This document shows, one piece after another, positions 16,857-25,702 of a DNA stretch of 64,000 bases. Under the pieces are notes generated by a model that worked only from the letters and a program-made list of their open reading frames with translations, did no database searches and was not told the DNA's origin. Positions within the stretch are counted from its first letter, which is position 1. Each line of letters starts with the position of its first letter. The position numbers and the translations under genes are program-made. Origin of the DNA: an uncultured Candidatus Saccharibacteria bacterium (lineage in GTDB: Bacteria > Patescibacteriota > Saccharimonadia > Saccharimonadales > Saccharimonadaceae); the NCBI GenBank assembly GCA_937936045.1, contig CALGXC010000004.1, positions 1 to 64,000 of the forward strand. The letters run 5' to 3'.

Positions 16857-17726
16857 CTACCGCAATGTCCAGTTATTAGCCCCGAGAGGCTTAATCACTC
16901 CGTTGATTTCTAGCATTGTGAGCGCCGTGGCGAAGTCTGACGCGGATAATCCTGATTTTTGTTGGATTTCATCGCCGTCACGAAGCCCTTCTGAGATGAG
17001 TTTTATGATGATGCCCTCTTCAATTGTTGCGCTGGCTGTTAATTCTTGACCGTTGTCTTTTTGCAATTTTTCTGGCGCGATGATTGATAAAACATCGTCG
17101 GCGTCCGTCACTAAATACGCCCCTTGTTTTAATAAAGTATTACAACCCGCCGACAGTGGGCTGGTTATGTTTCCGGGAACTACAAACAAATCCCTTCCCT
17201 GATTCAGTGCGTGCGAGGCTGTGTTTAGTGTGCCGCTTCGCTCAGCGGCTTCGGTGATAATAATTCCGTCAGCTAGCCCACTAACCAGCCGATTGCGCTC
17301 CAAAAAACTCCAACGATTGACTATTTTATTGTCGCCCTTCATCCATTCTGAAACGACCGCGCCGCCCTGCTCTATGATGCTCATGGCTAGTTGATAATTG
17401 GTCCGCGGTGAAATATCAGGAAGTTCATTTGGGACGACTGCCACGACTGTTCCGCCGGCTTCAATCGCAGCTTTTTGGGCAATACAATCCACACCTAGCG
17501 CCAGTCCACTCACGATTACACACCCGGCTTTTGCCAGATCTGTTGCTAATCGCTCGGTCACTTCTTTTCCGTAGGCAGACGGCTTGCGAGACCCGACGAT
17601 TGATACGACTGGCGCATTTGTTTCTGGCAATTTTCCCATATAACATAAGCTTTTTGGTGGATTGGCAATATGTGCTAATCTCTGAGAGAAAATATGCTCA
17701 TCTGGTGTAATTCTATTGATTTCCAT
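16857..17726 (-). CDS. dprA: DNA-processing protein DprA/Smf
   Basis: DprA loads RecA on incoming single-stranded DNA during transformation. The Rossmann domain is clear (VSIVGSRKPSAYG, VSGLALGVDCIAQKAA, ERSGTLNTASHALNQGR), and a C-terminal winged helix follows at about 225-289. I start at the ATG at 17726 (289 residues). The frame stays open to a GTG at 17753, but that lies inside the divergent ncRNA promoter and has no ribosome binding site. With the VirD4-like ATPase it suggests natural competence. Confidence 0.9.
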   Translation of the reverse strand: MEINRITPDEHIFSQRLAHIANPPKSLCYMGKLPETNAPVVSIVGSRKPSAYGKEVTERLATDLAKAGCVIVSGLALGVDCIAQKAAIEAGGTVVAVVPNELPDISPRTNYQLAMSIIEQGGAVVSEWMKGDNKIVNRWSFLERNRLVSGLADGIIITEAAERSGTLNTASHALNQGRDLFVVPGNITSPLSAGCNTLLKQGAYLVTDADDVLSIIAPEKLQKDNGQELTASATIEEGIIIKLISEGLRDGDEIQQKSGLSASDFATALTMLEINGVIKPLGANNWTLR

Positions 17727-17746
17727 AAAAAATGTGGTAAAAAGTA

Positions 17747-17775
17747 TTGACACTTTGTCAAATGTTTGCTATAAT
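17747..17775 (+). promoter_or_regulatory. Consensus promoter of the 17.8-kb ncRNA
   Basis: TTGACA (17747-17752), 17 bp, TATAAT (17770-17775), with TGC before the -10, is the best sigma70 match in the window. The -35 lies in a palindrome, TTGACA..TGTCAA, so a -35 also faces dprA. Confidence 0.8.
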
Positions 17776-17781
17776 CAAGGA

Positions 17782-18092
17782 CGATTGGTTAAGTAATCAT
17801 TAACCAAACGCACCTTATACCCCCTATTCTAACTATATGTTAGGTTGCGCGCAATGGCATTAAGTATTCTTACCCTCCACTTTTTGCGGTTCAACGTTAC
17901 GCGCATACTAACCCCTTTAACTGCCCTTTTTCAAAGGCGACCTCTGTTAATGTGAGTGCAAAATTGTATTGATAATTATCAGGCGCGGACTTTTGGAGTT
18001 TTAGTCGCGACGCTTCACTGATACGGTAGCTCGGGTGGGTTGAAGGGTAAAAAAGCGTCAGGTGATGCCCACCCTTACCTGGCGCTTTTTTG
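17782..18092 (+). ncRNA. Unassigned structured ncRNA, about 310 nt
   Basis: A consensus promoter and a strong terminator bracket 350 bp with no plausible gene. Visible stems are TTGGTTAA/TTAACCAA near the 5' end, CTAAC/GTTAG, TGCGCG/CGCGCA across the middle, and the terminator. I looked for RNase P (GAGGAAAGTCC), tmRNA (tRNA-like ends), SRP and 6S hallmarks and found none convincing. A highly expressed housekeeping or regulatory RNA is likely. The family is unknown to me. Confidence 0.65.
18054..18092 (+). terminator. Bidirectional terminator of the ncRNA and fur-like gene
   Basis: AGCGTCAGGT (18054-18063) pairs with ACCTGGCGCT (18077-18086) and T-runs flank it on both strands. It serves the plus-strand ncRNA. 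On the minus strand it lies just past the stop of the Fur-family gene. Confidence 0.85.
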
Positions 18093-18102
18093 TTGGGAAA
18101 AA

Positions 18103-18516
18103 TTATTTATTTTCTATAATATGTCGGCACTTTTCGCAAATACCTTCCAGCTCAAAGTGGTGTTTTGTGACTATGAAATTATGCTTTTTACCAATGAGAT
18201 CTATGAGCTTTTCGAGTTCTTGCGATTGTATGGGTTCGGCATTTTGACAATTGATGCAGTATAGATGGTGATGATGTGGTATAAAAGGTTCCGCTAACTC
18301 GTAATAATTCTTCCAGCCAATAGTTATAGTGTTTATAATATTCAGACTATCGAACATTAGTAGCGTGCGATAAATGCTGGCACGGTTAATGTTTTTGCAG
18401 TTTTTCGCAATATCGCCGACCGTAAGAGGTACATCTGAATTTCGCAGGATATCGAATACTTGCTGGCGCGGTTTTGTCAGGCGAAGATTGTGACGTTCAA
18501 ATATCTCATTTAGCAT
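18103..18516 (-). CDS. Fur-family metalloregulator (probably Zur-like)
   Basis: This 137-residue DNA-binding repressor has an N-terminal winged helix (NLRLTKPRQQVFDILR) and a C-terminal metal domain. PHHHHLYCINC and GICEKCRH give His ligands and two Cys pairs for structural zinc. It lies 47 bp downstream of a TIGR03943-family gene and its permease partner on the same strand, a cluster tied to zinc control in Firmicutes. Zinc is therefore the favoured cofactor, but iron or peroxide sensing is not excluded. Confidence 0.85.
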   Translation of the reverse strand: MLNEIFERHNLRLTKPRQQVFDILRNSDVPLTVGDIAKNCKNINRASIYRTLLMFDSLNIINTITIGWKNYYELAEPFIPHHHHLYCINCQNAEPIQSQELEKLIDLIGKKHNFIVTKHHFELEGICEKCRHIIENK

Positions 18517-18563
18517 AGTACTATCAATAGTTTATAACTTATTGCAACAAGTGTGCAATAGAC

Positions 18564-19298
18564 TTACAGCCCGAGTAATTCATAAGGATATTTGGGTTGG
18601 TTGATTTTTGTGATGTGTGCGTCGGTTATGACGTATTCAGCTTGGCTATTAACGATTTTTTGCGACAATTTACCCTTGACGATTAGCCATGTTCCATCTG
18701 GGTAGTCTGTCGAAAAGTTTTTCTCGACCAGGATTTTCATAGGCACGCTGTCAACAGTGCAGCAACTTATAACGTATCTGGCAATATTGAAGTAATTATA
18801 GCCGTAGTTTTTTAACAGATCATTTGAGACGAAACCGGTTACGGTGATGTCTTTGCCGTTAAAATAAGCGGTTTCTTTGCAAGAATTTATGGCGGTTTTC
18901 CAACGATTTATTGAGATTGTAGAAGAGTTCTCTTTCGGCTGAGGTGTTTCGCAGCGACTTTCAGGTTCAATAATCGCAGGACTTTCTTTTTGTGCGAGGC
19001 TGCTTGGAGAGAGTGATTTTGGCGGCAATATGTAGCCGACTGATAATATAATTATCGCAAAACAAGATATTGGGGCAATTTTTTTCAAGCCAATTCTAGA
19101 TTTATCTTTTGCAGGTTTATTTTTTAATTGCAACATTATATCAATAAGCAAAAGTATAACGCCGATTACGCTAATTATGACCGCGAATGTGTGATAGCGT
19201 GGATGAACGTAAAAGCCAAGTTGGTCGCGCCAAGCTAATAACAAAATATATGCGCAAACGACAATTCCGCCAATTGATTTTGCAAGATTAGCGTACAT
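18564..19298 (-). CDS. TIGR03943-family membrane protein
   Basis: The protein has 244 residues. Three hydrophobic helices occur in the N-terminal ~105 residues (VVCAYILLLAW, HTFAVIISVIGVILLLIDIML, ISCFAIIILSVGYI). A C-terminal extracytoplasmic domain carries CCTVDSVP, typical of the YcgQ/TIGR03943 family. Its start overlaps the end of the permease gene by 11 bp. The pair is inferred to act in metal transport or metallochaperone delivery under the adjacent Fur-family regulator. Confidence 0.8.
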   Translation of the reverse strand: MYANLAKSIGGIVVCAYILLLAWRDQLGFYVHPRYHTFAVIISVIGVILLLIDIMLQLKNKPAKDKSRIGLKKIAPISCFAIIILSVGYILPPKSLSPSSLAQKESPAIIEPESRCETPQPKENSSTISINRWKTAINSCKETAYFNGKDITVTGFVSNDLLKNYGYNYFNIARYVISCCTVDSVPMKILVEKNFSTDYPDGTWLIVKGKLSQKIVNSQAEYVITDAHITKINQPKYPYELLGL

Positions 19299-20331
19299 AT
19301 AAATTAACTCCTAGTCCGACAATTAGCGATAAGACGAATACAGTTAAGGTAATTGTTGCAATAAATTTCCAGCGAAAAGTTGTTTTTAACAGCGTAATCA
19401 TTTTAATGTCTATCATCGGTCCGAATAGTAAGAAAGATAAAATTGAGCCTGTCGTGAAATTTCGCACGTAAGCCAATGCGAAGAACGCGTCGATGCTGGA
19501 GCATATCGAAATGATGAAACTTAGTGTGATCATGGATATGACTGACAGGAAAATGTCGCCGCCGACGGCATTTATGATGAATCGCGGAACGAAGATTTGT
19601 GTGGCGGCTGCGATACTAGCGCCTAAGACCAACATAGTAAATAATTGCCAGAATTCATTACGTGATGAGCTGAATATGTTTGATAATTTTGAATCATGAT
19701 TATGAGAGTCGCAAAGTTTCTCGAACTCTGGATTAATGATGGAATCTTCCTTAAAAAAGCTGACGATAAAAGCGGTTATTTGTACGATAATTAGCGCAAA
19801 AATAATCCGCCACCAAACCATTCGGGCGTCAAAACTGAAGGCGGTCATGGTTGAAATTATGGTTATCGGGTTTAAGATTGGTGCGGCGAAAAGAAAGCTA
19901 ATAACGTCGGCAGGCTTTAATCCGTTTGCTATTAAGCTGCGTGCAATTGGTACGTTACCACATTCGCATACGGGTAAGATTAGCCCGATCATAGAGAGCG
20001 CAATTCGTCGAAGGAAGGTGTTTTTTGGTAACATTTTGAAGACATCTTTTGATGATAAAAAGTATCTGATAAGCGCGGATATGATAATTCCTAAAATTAA
20101 GAATGGGACCGCCTCGACAATTACGCTTAGCATCAGCGTGATGAAATCTTGTAATGACGGAAGTAATTTATTGCACCATTCTGCAAATTCTCCGTTTAAT
20201 AACATGACGCCGAATCGTGAGCTGAATTGATAAATAGAAATTATAAGGACGCCAAAAAACACCCAACCGATCAATTCGCTGTTGGCTGATAAAAACTTTT
20301 TTATGCGACTATCTGGCGATTTTTGTGCCAT
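19288..20331 (-). CDS. UPF0718/DUF318-type permease
   Basis: This 347-residue protein has about eight to ten transmembrane helices and the family motif PVCECGNVPIARSL, a Cys-rich intramembrane signature. It is the usual partner of TIGR03943 proteins. TATAAT ends 7 nt before the ATG, so it should start leaderless and drive the permease-TIGR03943-Fur cluster. Metal specificity is unknown, with zinc a guess from context. Confidence 0.8.
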   Translation of the reverse strand: MAQKSPDSRIKKFLSANSELIGWVFFGVLIISIYQFSSRFGVMLLNGEFAEWCNKLLPSLQDFITLMLSVIVEAVPFLILGIIISALIRYFLSSKDVFKMLPKNTFLRRIALSMIGLILPVCECGNVPIARSLIANGLKPADVISFLFAAPILNPITIISTMTAFSFDARMVWWRIIFALIIVQITAFIVSFFKEDSIINPEFEKLCDSHNHDSKLSNIFSSSRNEFWQLFTMLVLGASIAAATQIFVPRFIINAVGGDIFLSVISMITLSFIISICSSIDAFFALAYVRNFTTGSILSFLLFGPMIDIKMITLLKTTFRWKFIATITLTVFVLSLIVGLGVNLYVR

Positions 20332-20372
20332 ATATAAAATTATACTCCATGCTTATGCTATACTAAATCAAT

Positions 20373-21494
20373 ATGAAACATCTTTTACATTCACATCATC
20401 CGTTTCGGATTTTCTGGTTTTCAGTCCTATTGACCTTAGGTCTGGGCAGTTTGATTTTTAGCCATATGGGCGTTAGCGGTCTTTGGCTATTTACTATTTT
20501 GGTGGTTCTGGAAGTTACGTTTAGCTTCGACAACGCTGTGATAAATAGCAAGGTTTTGGCGGGAATGAGTCAAATCTGGCAGAAGGTCTTCCTGACGGCT
20601 GGCATATTTGTGGCGGTGTTTGTCGTTCGATTTATATTGCCAATTGCTATTGTGATGATTGCGAGCGGTCACGGATTTATGGATGTTGTCAATCTGGCGC
20701 TACATAAACCTGTCGAGTACGGCAAGATCCTGCACGAGGCATCGCCGATGATTGACGCGTTTGGTGGTGCGTTTTTGATTATGATTGGGCTTAGCTATTT
20801 CATCGATTACAACAAGCGTGTTCACTGGATGCGACATGTTGAGCCGATCTTGGCGAAGGCTGGGCGATTTGAGAATTTTAAGGTGTGCATAATGCTTAGC
20901 GTGGCGGCTGTTTTGTATTTTACAGTCGAGGCGCCACATAAATCTTTGGTGTTGATTTCGGCAGTGCTTGGAATTGTGCTGCATATTGGGTTGGAACTAT
21001 TTGGGTCATTTTTCCATGAAGATGACGCAAAATCCGTTAAGATTAAAACTGGTTGGGCGGCGTTCGCTAGCTTGTTATATTTGGAAGTTCTGGATGCCAG
21101 CTTTAGCTTTGACGGTGTGATTGGTGCGTTCGCCATTACCAACAGCGTGCTATTAATCGTGGCTGGACTGGGCGCTGGAGCGATTTGGGTTCGATCACTA
21201 ACCGTATATTTATTGCGAACAGGCGCTCTTAGTAAATATAAATATCTGGAAAATGGCGCTCACTGGGCAATTATGGCGCTCGGCGTGATGATGATTGCTA
21301 AATTATTCCACTTGGAATTGCCGGAATGGGCGACGGGTGGCTTGGGCTTGTTGTTCGTGAGTTTGGCGGTCGGCAGTAGTATATTGGAAGCTCGATCGAT
21401 CAATCTGCAAGAAGCTGCGACTACAAAATTACATCAAGCCGAAGAGCAATTGAAGAACAGCGCTTCAAAAATTGTGCCGCGAAAACGACGCTAG
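20373..21494 (+). CDS. DUF475/TerC-like integral membrane protein
   Basis: The protein has 373 residues with about nine transmembrane helices. Two internal repeats carry the signature FSFDNAVIN and SFSFDGVIGAFAIT, the Asp-containing motifs shared by TerC, Alx and DUF475 proteins, which are linked to metal efflux or tellurite resistance. A basic tail ends in RKRR. TATACT ends 8 nt before the ATG. It is transcribed divergently from the metal permease, with 41 bp between them. Confidence 0.85.
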   Translation: MKHLLHSHHPFRIFWFSVLLTLGLGSLIFSHMGVSGLWLFTILVVLEVTFSFDNAVINSKVLAGMSQIWQKVFLTAGIFVAVFVVRFILPIAIVMIASGHGFMDVVNLALHKPVEYGKILHEASPMIDAFGGAFLIMIGLSYFIDYNKRVHWMRHVEPILAKAGRFENFKVCIMLSVAAVLYFTVEAPHKSLVLISAVLGIVLHIGLELFGSFFHEDDAKSVKIKTGWAAFASLLYLEVLDASFSFDGVIGAFAITNSVLLIVAGLGAGAIWVRSLTVYLLRTGALSKYKYLENGAHWAIMALGVMMIAKLFHLELPEWATGGLGLLFVSLAVGSSILEARSINLQEAATTKLHQAEEQLKNSASKIVPRKRR

Positions 21495-21501
21495 AATCTG
21501 G

Positions 21502-22062
21502 TTAATATTTTATACTGAACGGCTCGATAGTTCCGTTAATAAACTTTTCGATCAAATTAATTGATTCGGGCAATATCCAGCTTTGGAGAATTTTCTGCTC
21601 ATCTGGGTTGAATTTACTTAGGACAAAATCTACATCACCAATTTGGCGTCTGAGCAAATTATCTGTGCCAATACGAATATGCCAAAAGTCTGATCCGACG
21701 TGAGCGTGAAGGGATTTCAGTCCGTTGCTGCCCGCGTCTCGACCGCCTTTGCGGGTTCGAATTTTACCAAAATCCAGCGCCGTGTCGTCGTGAATAATTA
21801 GTAAATCGTCCAATGTCAATTTGTAAAAATCTAAGATTGCTCGAGCGGAAATTCCAACCTCGTTGTAAAAAGTAGTTGGCTTAACCAGCAGGATTTTTTC
21901 TCCAGAAATATTGAGTTCGGCGATATCCGCGGAAAATTTCGGCTTATTGCAAAAAACTGCATTATTCTCTGAGGCAAATTTATCAATAGCCAAAAATCCA
22001 GCATTATGCCGCGTGTTTGTGTATTTTTCGCCTGGATTTCCCAACGCTAAGATGACTTTCAT
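21502..22062 (-). CDS. pth: Peptidyl-tRNA hydrolase
   Basis: This enzyme recycles peptidyl-tRNA released from stalled ribosomes. The 186-residue protein has LALGNPGEKY with Asn9, the catalytic His19 in TRHNAG, and the HDDTALDFG and GSNGLKSL motifs. It is the normal length. TATACT ends 6 nt before the ATG, predicting a leaderless mRNA. Its promoter region overlaps that of the divergent G3E GTPase gene. Confidence 0.96.
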   Translation of the reverse strand: MKVILALGNPGEKYTNTRHNAGFLAIDKFASENNAVFCNKPKFSADIAELNISGEKILLVKPTTFYNEVGISARAILDFYKLTLDDLLIIHDDTALDFGKIRTRKGGRDAGSNGLKSLHAHVGSDFWHIRIGTDNLLRRQIGDVDFVLSKFNPDEQKILQSWILPESINLIEKFINGTIEPFSIKY

Positions 22063-22105
22063 AGACTTAGTATATCACCTTGTGAAAATGACGTATAATA
22101 AGCAT

Positions 22106-23074
22106 ATGGCAAAACGTGACGATGATTTGGAATTTAGCATTAATGCGCCGTTTGATGATGGGCGAGCGGTTATCGATAAAGTTCCGCTGTATTTGGTGAA
22201 CGGCTCGTTGGGCGCTGGGAAAACTAGTGTTCTTGAGTTCTTATTGCAACAAAGTGACTATAAGGGCTCTCGGGTGATTGAGAATGAATATGCTAATGAA
22301 AATGTTGACGGTTATCGATTGGAAAAGCTGGCAGATATTGTGACGACTTTGGCTGGCGATTGTGTCTGTTGTTCGTCGAAGCATGCATTGACGCGAATGT
22401 TACTTGACTTTTGTCGCAATTCCCCCGCCCCAGTGTTTATCGAAGCGACTGGCGTGGCGCGAACGATGAATTTGGTTGAGAAATTGATTAATGCACAAAT
22501 ATTCAATAAGTACGAGTTGGCGCAGAGCTTTTATGTTATTGATGCACATGAGATTTTACGTGGAATTGAGCCGGCGCATGAAATTGAGTTGCAAGCGGCG
22601 GATATGATTTTAGTGACCAAAGAAGATCTGCTAAGTGACGACGAGCGATTGCAATATGAGTCCAAGCTAGGTTCCCTGCCTTACGGAAAAATACTGAGCG
22701 CGCCACGAGGTAAATTTGATATCAATAAAATGACGACGCCGTCGGGTTTGTTGTCGTTTTTTGATACGTATGACGGCGAGTTGGTCGTGCCGGATAATCC
22801 GACGTATGCCGTACTGGATGTTTCCGGTATGAAAATTGCTGCGGCGACTCTGGAAAAAATTTGGCCGGAACTTTTTGATGCTTATAAACTCAGGCGAATG
22901 AAGGGCTGTTTTATTGATGATAATGGCGCACGGCATCATTTGGAGGCGACGGAAAATCAGATTCAAATAGCTAATTCTGCGGCGGAAGAGCCAGCAAAAA
23001 TTGTGCTAATTGGTGAACGTGCGGACGAAATTACGCGTGAAATTCTGTCGGCGCAATTGATGATGTTTGAATAA
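22106..23074 (+). CDS. G3E-family GTPase (CobW/COG0523-like metallochaperone)
   Basis: This 322-residue protein shows Walker A VNGSLGAGKTSV, the Cys motif GDCVCC typical of COG0523, and TKED in place of NKxD. A short C-terminal domain follows. Such proteins deliver metals, often zinc, to client enzymes. The frame is open back to 21911 but overlaps pth, and the ATG at 22106 lies 6 nt after TATAAT, so I use it. It could work with the Fur/permease cluster 2 kb upstream. Confidence 0.85.
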   Translation: MAKRDDDLEFSINAPFDDGRAVIDKVPLYLVNGSLGAGKTSVLEFLLQQSDYKGSRVIENEYANENVDGYRLEKLADIVTTLAGDCVCCSSKHALTRMLLDFCRNSPAPVFIEATGVARTMNLVEKLINAQIFNKYELAQSFYVIDAHEILRGIEPAHEIELQAADMILVTKEDLLSDDERLQYESKLGSLPYGKILSAPRGKFDINKMTTPSGLLSFFDTYDGELVVPDNPTYAVLDVSGMKIAAATLEKIWPELFDAYKLRRMKGCFIDDNGARHHLEATENQIQIANSAAEEPAKIVLIGERADEITREILSAQLMMFE

Positions 23075-23154
23075 AAGTTCGCTTTCGTCGTTTCCGACTC
23101 ATCAGCATAGATACGCATCTATGGAGCGAATACAGCTAAGATTCGTTATAAAAG

Positions 23155-23262
23155 AAAATAGCCCGCTCGAAAACGTACTCAAGCCGAAAACTGGATTCAA
23201 TCCAGGAAATGCAAAATATGCATTTCTAACCGAATTGAGTCTATTTTCGAGCGAGCTATTTT
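23155..23262 (-). terminator. Large branched hairpin after a small membrane-protein gene
   Basis: A 19-bp stem with a single mismatch (23155-23173 with 23244-23262) encloses ACTCAA/TTGAGT (23177-23240). Inside that are two perfect hairpins, CTGGATT/AATCCAG (23191-23205) and GAAATGCA/TGCATTTC (23206-23226). On the minus strand it starts 9 nt past the stop at 23272 and ends in TATTTTCTTTT, so it can terminate. It is far more elaborate than an ordinary terminator. Confidence 0.8.
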
Positions 23263-23271
23263 CGAGCAGGC

Positions 23272-23517
23272 TTACGCCTGACTATCAGTAGGAGGGTTGT
23301 CCCTCTTGCCGTTGCACCAGATGCGCCGCCACGCAGCGGCTCCGGCTGTTACAGCTCCGACAACTGCTCCGATTGGAGCAGTTGTGGTAACGGGAACTCC
23401 CGCCGTCTCACCAATGAATCCTCCTACGAGGGCTCCTGCAATTCCTCCCATCACGGCGGATCCGAGAGCCACGCCAATGGCTGTGAGCAGCATGAGTTTG
23501 AGGAATCCTTCCAGCAT
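23272..23517 (-). CDS. Small Gly/Ala-rich membrane protein
   Basis: The protein has 81 residues. Two hydrophobic glycine-zipper-like segments (VALGSAVMGGIAGALVGGF and APIGAVVGAVTAGAA) are separated by a Thr-rich turn, with a short charged tail. GGAAGGA precedes the ATG, and a TTGACA promoter lies about 110 bp upstream with a GGAGG-containing hairpin in the leader. A second small protein with a similar APIGA motif is encoded at 39107-39331. Codon use is GC-rich compared with neighbours. Function unknown; a bacteriocin- or holin-like peptide is one possibility. Confidence 0.7.
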   Translation of the reverse strand: MLEGFLKLMLLTAIGVALGSAVMGGIAGALVGGFIGETAGVPVTTTAPIGAVVGAVTAGAAAWRRIWCNGKRDNPPTDSQA

Positions 23518-23661
23518 GGGACTGTCCTTCCAGTTGGGCGGAGGATTTATTTTCCTCCAACGATGTGTCGAATTTGACGCAAGCTAACACATTGTGAAAG
23601 CTAGTGTATATACTATCACTAATAGTTCAAAATGTCAAGAGAATCTGTCAAAAATGTGGTA

Positions 23662-25095
23662 TTATATGCCTTTTTCAGCGTTTTTGGCCTGCTTGTAAGC
23701 TTTGGTGACTGGCGCCAGACCGCACGCAACGCGTTCACGATTGGCTTTTAATTGCTTTTCGTCGCGGAAAGACATTTTAATCGGCGTTCCCGCAAAATTG
23801 AAAGCCTCGCGTAAAGTTCGCTCCAAATAGCGTTTATAGCTCCAGTGGACGAATTTCAGATTGCTGCCGTATACAACAAACCATGGCGGAGCAACGTCAG
23901 TCTGGACAATGTAGCGCAGCTTCGGGTGTGAATTTTTCAGACCAGCCGGCGGATGTGCGGCGATAGCTTTCTGTAAAATGTCGTTTAAGGCACGAGTTTT
24001 ACATTCTTGGCGACAACGCTTATAGATATCAAGCGCTAGGTCGAATAACTTGGTGACATTCTGCCCCGTGACGGAAGAAGTGAATATTAACGGCGCGTAC
24101 GGCGTGAACTTGAAATTATAGCTGATTTGTGGCGCGATTTCATCATGAGTGTAGGCGTCTTTACCTTCGACGGAGTCCCATTTGCTGACAACCAGAACAA
24201 GTCCCTTGCCCGCCTCGTCAATAATTCCAGCTAGGCGCTGATCCAATTGAACGTTAAGCTCATTGACGTCCATAAGAAGCAGGCAGACGTCGGCCTCGTT
24301 GATCGCTTGCATTGTACGAAGAACTGAGAACTTCTCAATTCCAGTTTCCTGCTTCCCTTGGCGGCGAATTCCAGCGGTGTCGAGCAGCTCAATTGTCTGA
24401 CCGTGATAACGAACTTGAACGCGGTTTACGTCGCGAGTTGTGCCGGCGACGTTGGCGACGATGGCTTGCTGCTTGCCCGCCAAAGTATTGAATAGATTAC
24501 TCTTTCCGACATTCGGGCGGCCGATTAGCGCGACGCGGATGATGTCGTCAGGCGCGGTTTCGGTGGCTGGCGGAATAAGTTCGGCAATGCTATCAAGAAG
24601 CTCCGAAATGCCAATGCTGTGCTCGGCGGAAGTTTTTATGATGTTTTTAATGCCGAGTCGTTTGAACTCGTCGATAGAAAGAGAGCCTTTTAAGTCTGCT
24701 TTATTGGCGATTAAAATGACTGGCTTGCCGCTTTTTAGGGCTTTTTTGGCCAATTGTCGATCAGCGTCGGAAGGATATGCGGTGGAGTCGACGGTTACGA
24801 GGATTACGTCGGCAGCGGCAGATGCGTCAGCAATTTGGTCCTGAATGGTTGCCTCAAATTCGTCCTCGGCAGTTTTCAGTCCGGCTGTGTCGATGAGCCA
24901 AAATTGCGAATAGTCATCTGATGGCACAGAATCCACGTTGCGTCGTTTATATGAGACTTTACCAACAACGTTGTCGCGAGTTGTTCCAGCTTCCCTGGCG
25001 ACGATGGCTGTGCGAGAGCGCGTCAAGCGATTGAATAATGAGCTTTTGCCGACGTTGGCCTGCCCGATGATGGCGACTGTTGGTAATTTAGACAT
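23662..25095 (-). CDS. der: Ribosome-associated GTPase Der (EngA)
   Basis: This 50S assembly factor has two tandem GTPase domains: GQANVGKSSLFN with NKAD, and GRPNVGKSNLFN with SKWD. A C-terminal KH-like domain follows and ends in PIKMSFRD. At 477 residues it is full length. TATAAT ends 8 nt before the ATG. Confidence 0.97.
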   Translation of the reverse strand: MSKLPTVAIIGQANVGKSSLFNRLTRSRTAIVAREAGTTRDNVVGKVSYKRRNVDSVPSDDYSQFWLIDTAGLKTAEDEFEATIQDQIADASAAADVILVTVDSTAYPSDADRQLAKKALKSGKPVILIANKADLKGSLSIDEFKRLGIKNIIKTSAEHSIGISELLDSIAELIPPATETAPDDIIRVALIGRPNVGKSNLFNTLAGKQQAIVANVAGTTRDVNRVQVRYHGQTIELLDTAGIRRQGKQETGIEKFSVLRTMQAINEADVCLLLMDVNELNVQLDQRLAGIIDEAGKGLVLVVSKWDSVEGKDAYTHDEIAPQISYNFKFTPYAPLIFTSSVTGQNVTKLFDLALDIYKRCRQECKTRALNDILQKAIAAHPPAGLKNSHPKLRYIVQTDVAPPWFVVYGSNLKFVHWSYKRYLERTLREAFNFAGTPIKMSFRDEKQLKANRERVACGLAPVTKAYKQAKNAEKGI

Positions 25096-25115
25096 GATTA
25101 TATATTATAGCAGTT

Positions 25116-25619
25116 TTAAGACATTTTGGCGAGCACACTGTTTATGTAAGCCTCGCACGGACGAATTATTTTCAGGAAATCCTCAAAACAGCTCAGGCCG
25201 CTTTTTGCTATGAATTCCTCGGTCTCTATGTCTAGTTTATATCCCTCGTTCTCGCTATTATATTTTCTGGTGTAACTGTGGATGTAGGCCTTTGGAGGTT
25301 GTTTGCTAATTGGATTTGGGTAAAGTGTTATGTAGTAATTTTCTTTGGGGTTATTTATGCAGTAGTAAATGTTATTGTCGTCATCTTTGAACGCTACGGA
25401 TATAGGATATTCAAGTTTCGTAGTATGTTTCTCAACCTCTTTAATAAGTTCGATGTAAGCGTAGATTTGGTTTTCTAGGAATTTTGGTAAAATATTGGGC
25501 CCATCATTCTCATAGAACATTTTTTCTATGGTATCCGATCTTTCTTTCTTAAGGTTACGTATGACAGCTCTTAGTTTTTCTGAGGGCAAAGGCTCAGGTT
25601 CGCGCCCTAGCGCTTCCAT
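25116..25619 (-). CDS. Hypothetical protein
   Basis: This is a 167-residue soluble protein that I do not recognise. The N-terminal half is helical and charged (LRAVIRNLKKERSDTIEKMF). The second half has alternating Tyr/Asn-rich strands (NIYYCINNPKENYYITLYPN) and a helical end with two Cys. There is no signal peptide or membrane segment. It lies 20 bp downstream of der on the same strand. It is more AT-rich than its neighbours and may be a recent acquisition. Confidence 0.6.
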   Translation of the reverse strand: MEALGREPEPLPSEKLRAVIRNLKKERSDTIEKMFYENDGPNILPKFLENQIYAYIELIKEVEKHTTKLEYPISVAFKDDDNNIYYCINNPKENYYITLYPNPISKQPPKAYIHSYTRKYNSENEGYKLDIETEEFIAKSGLSCFEDFLKIIRPCEAYINSVLAKMS

Positions 25620-25702
25620 TCTATAGTTACACTTTCTATCAAATTTAGCACAAAAGCTATATTACAATATTTACTGTAAAATGTAAAGAGCCGCGGAGTA
25701 AA

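Noticed and set aside
17782..18092. RNase P, tmRNA, 6S or SRP RNA
   Set aside because: The conserved blocks of RNase P, the tRNA-like ends of tmRNA and the SRP domain IV loop were not found.
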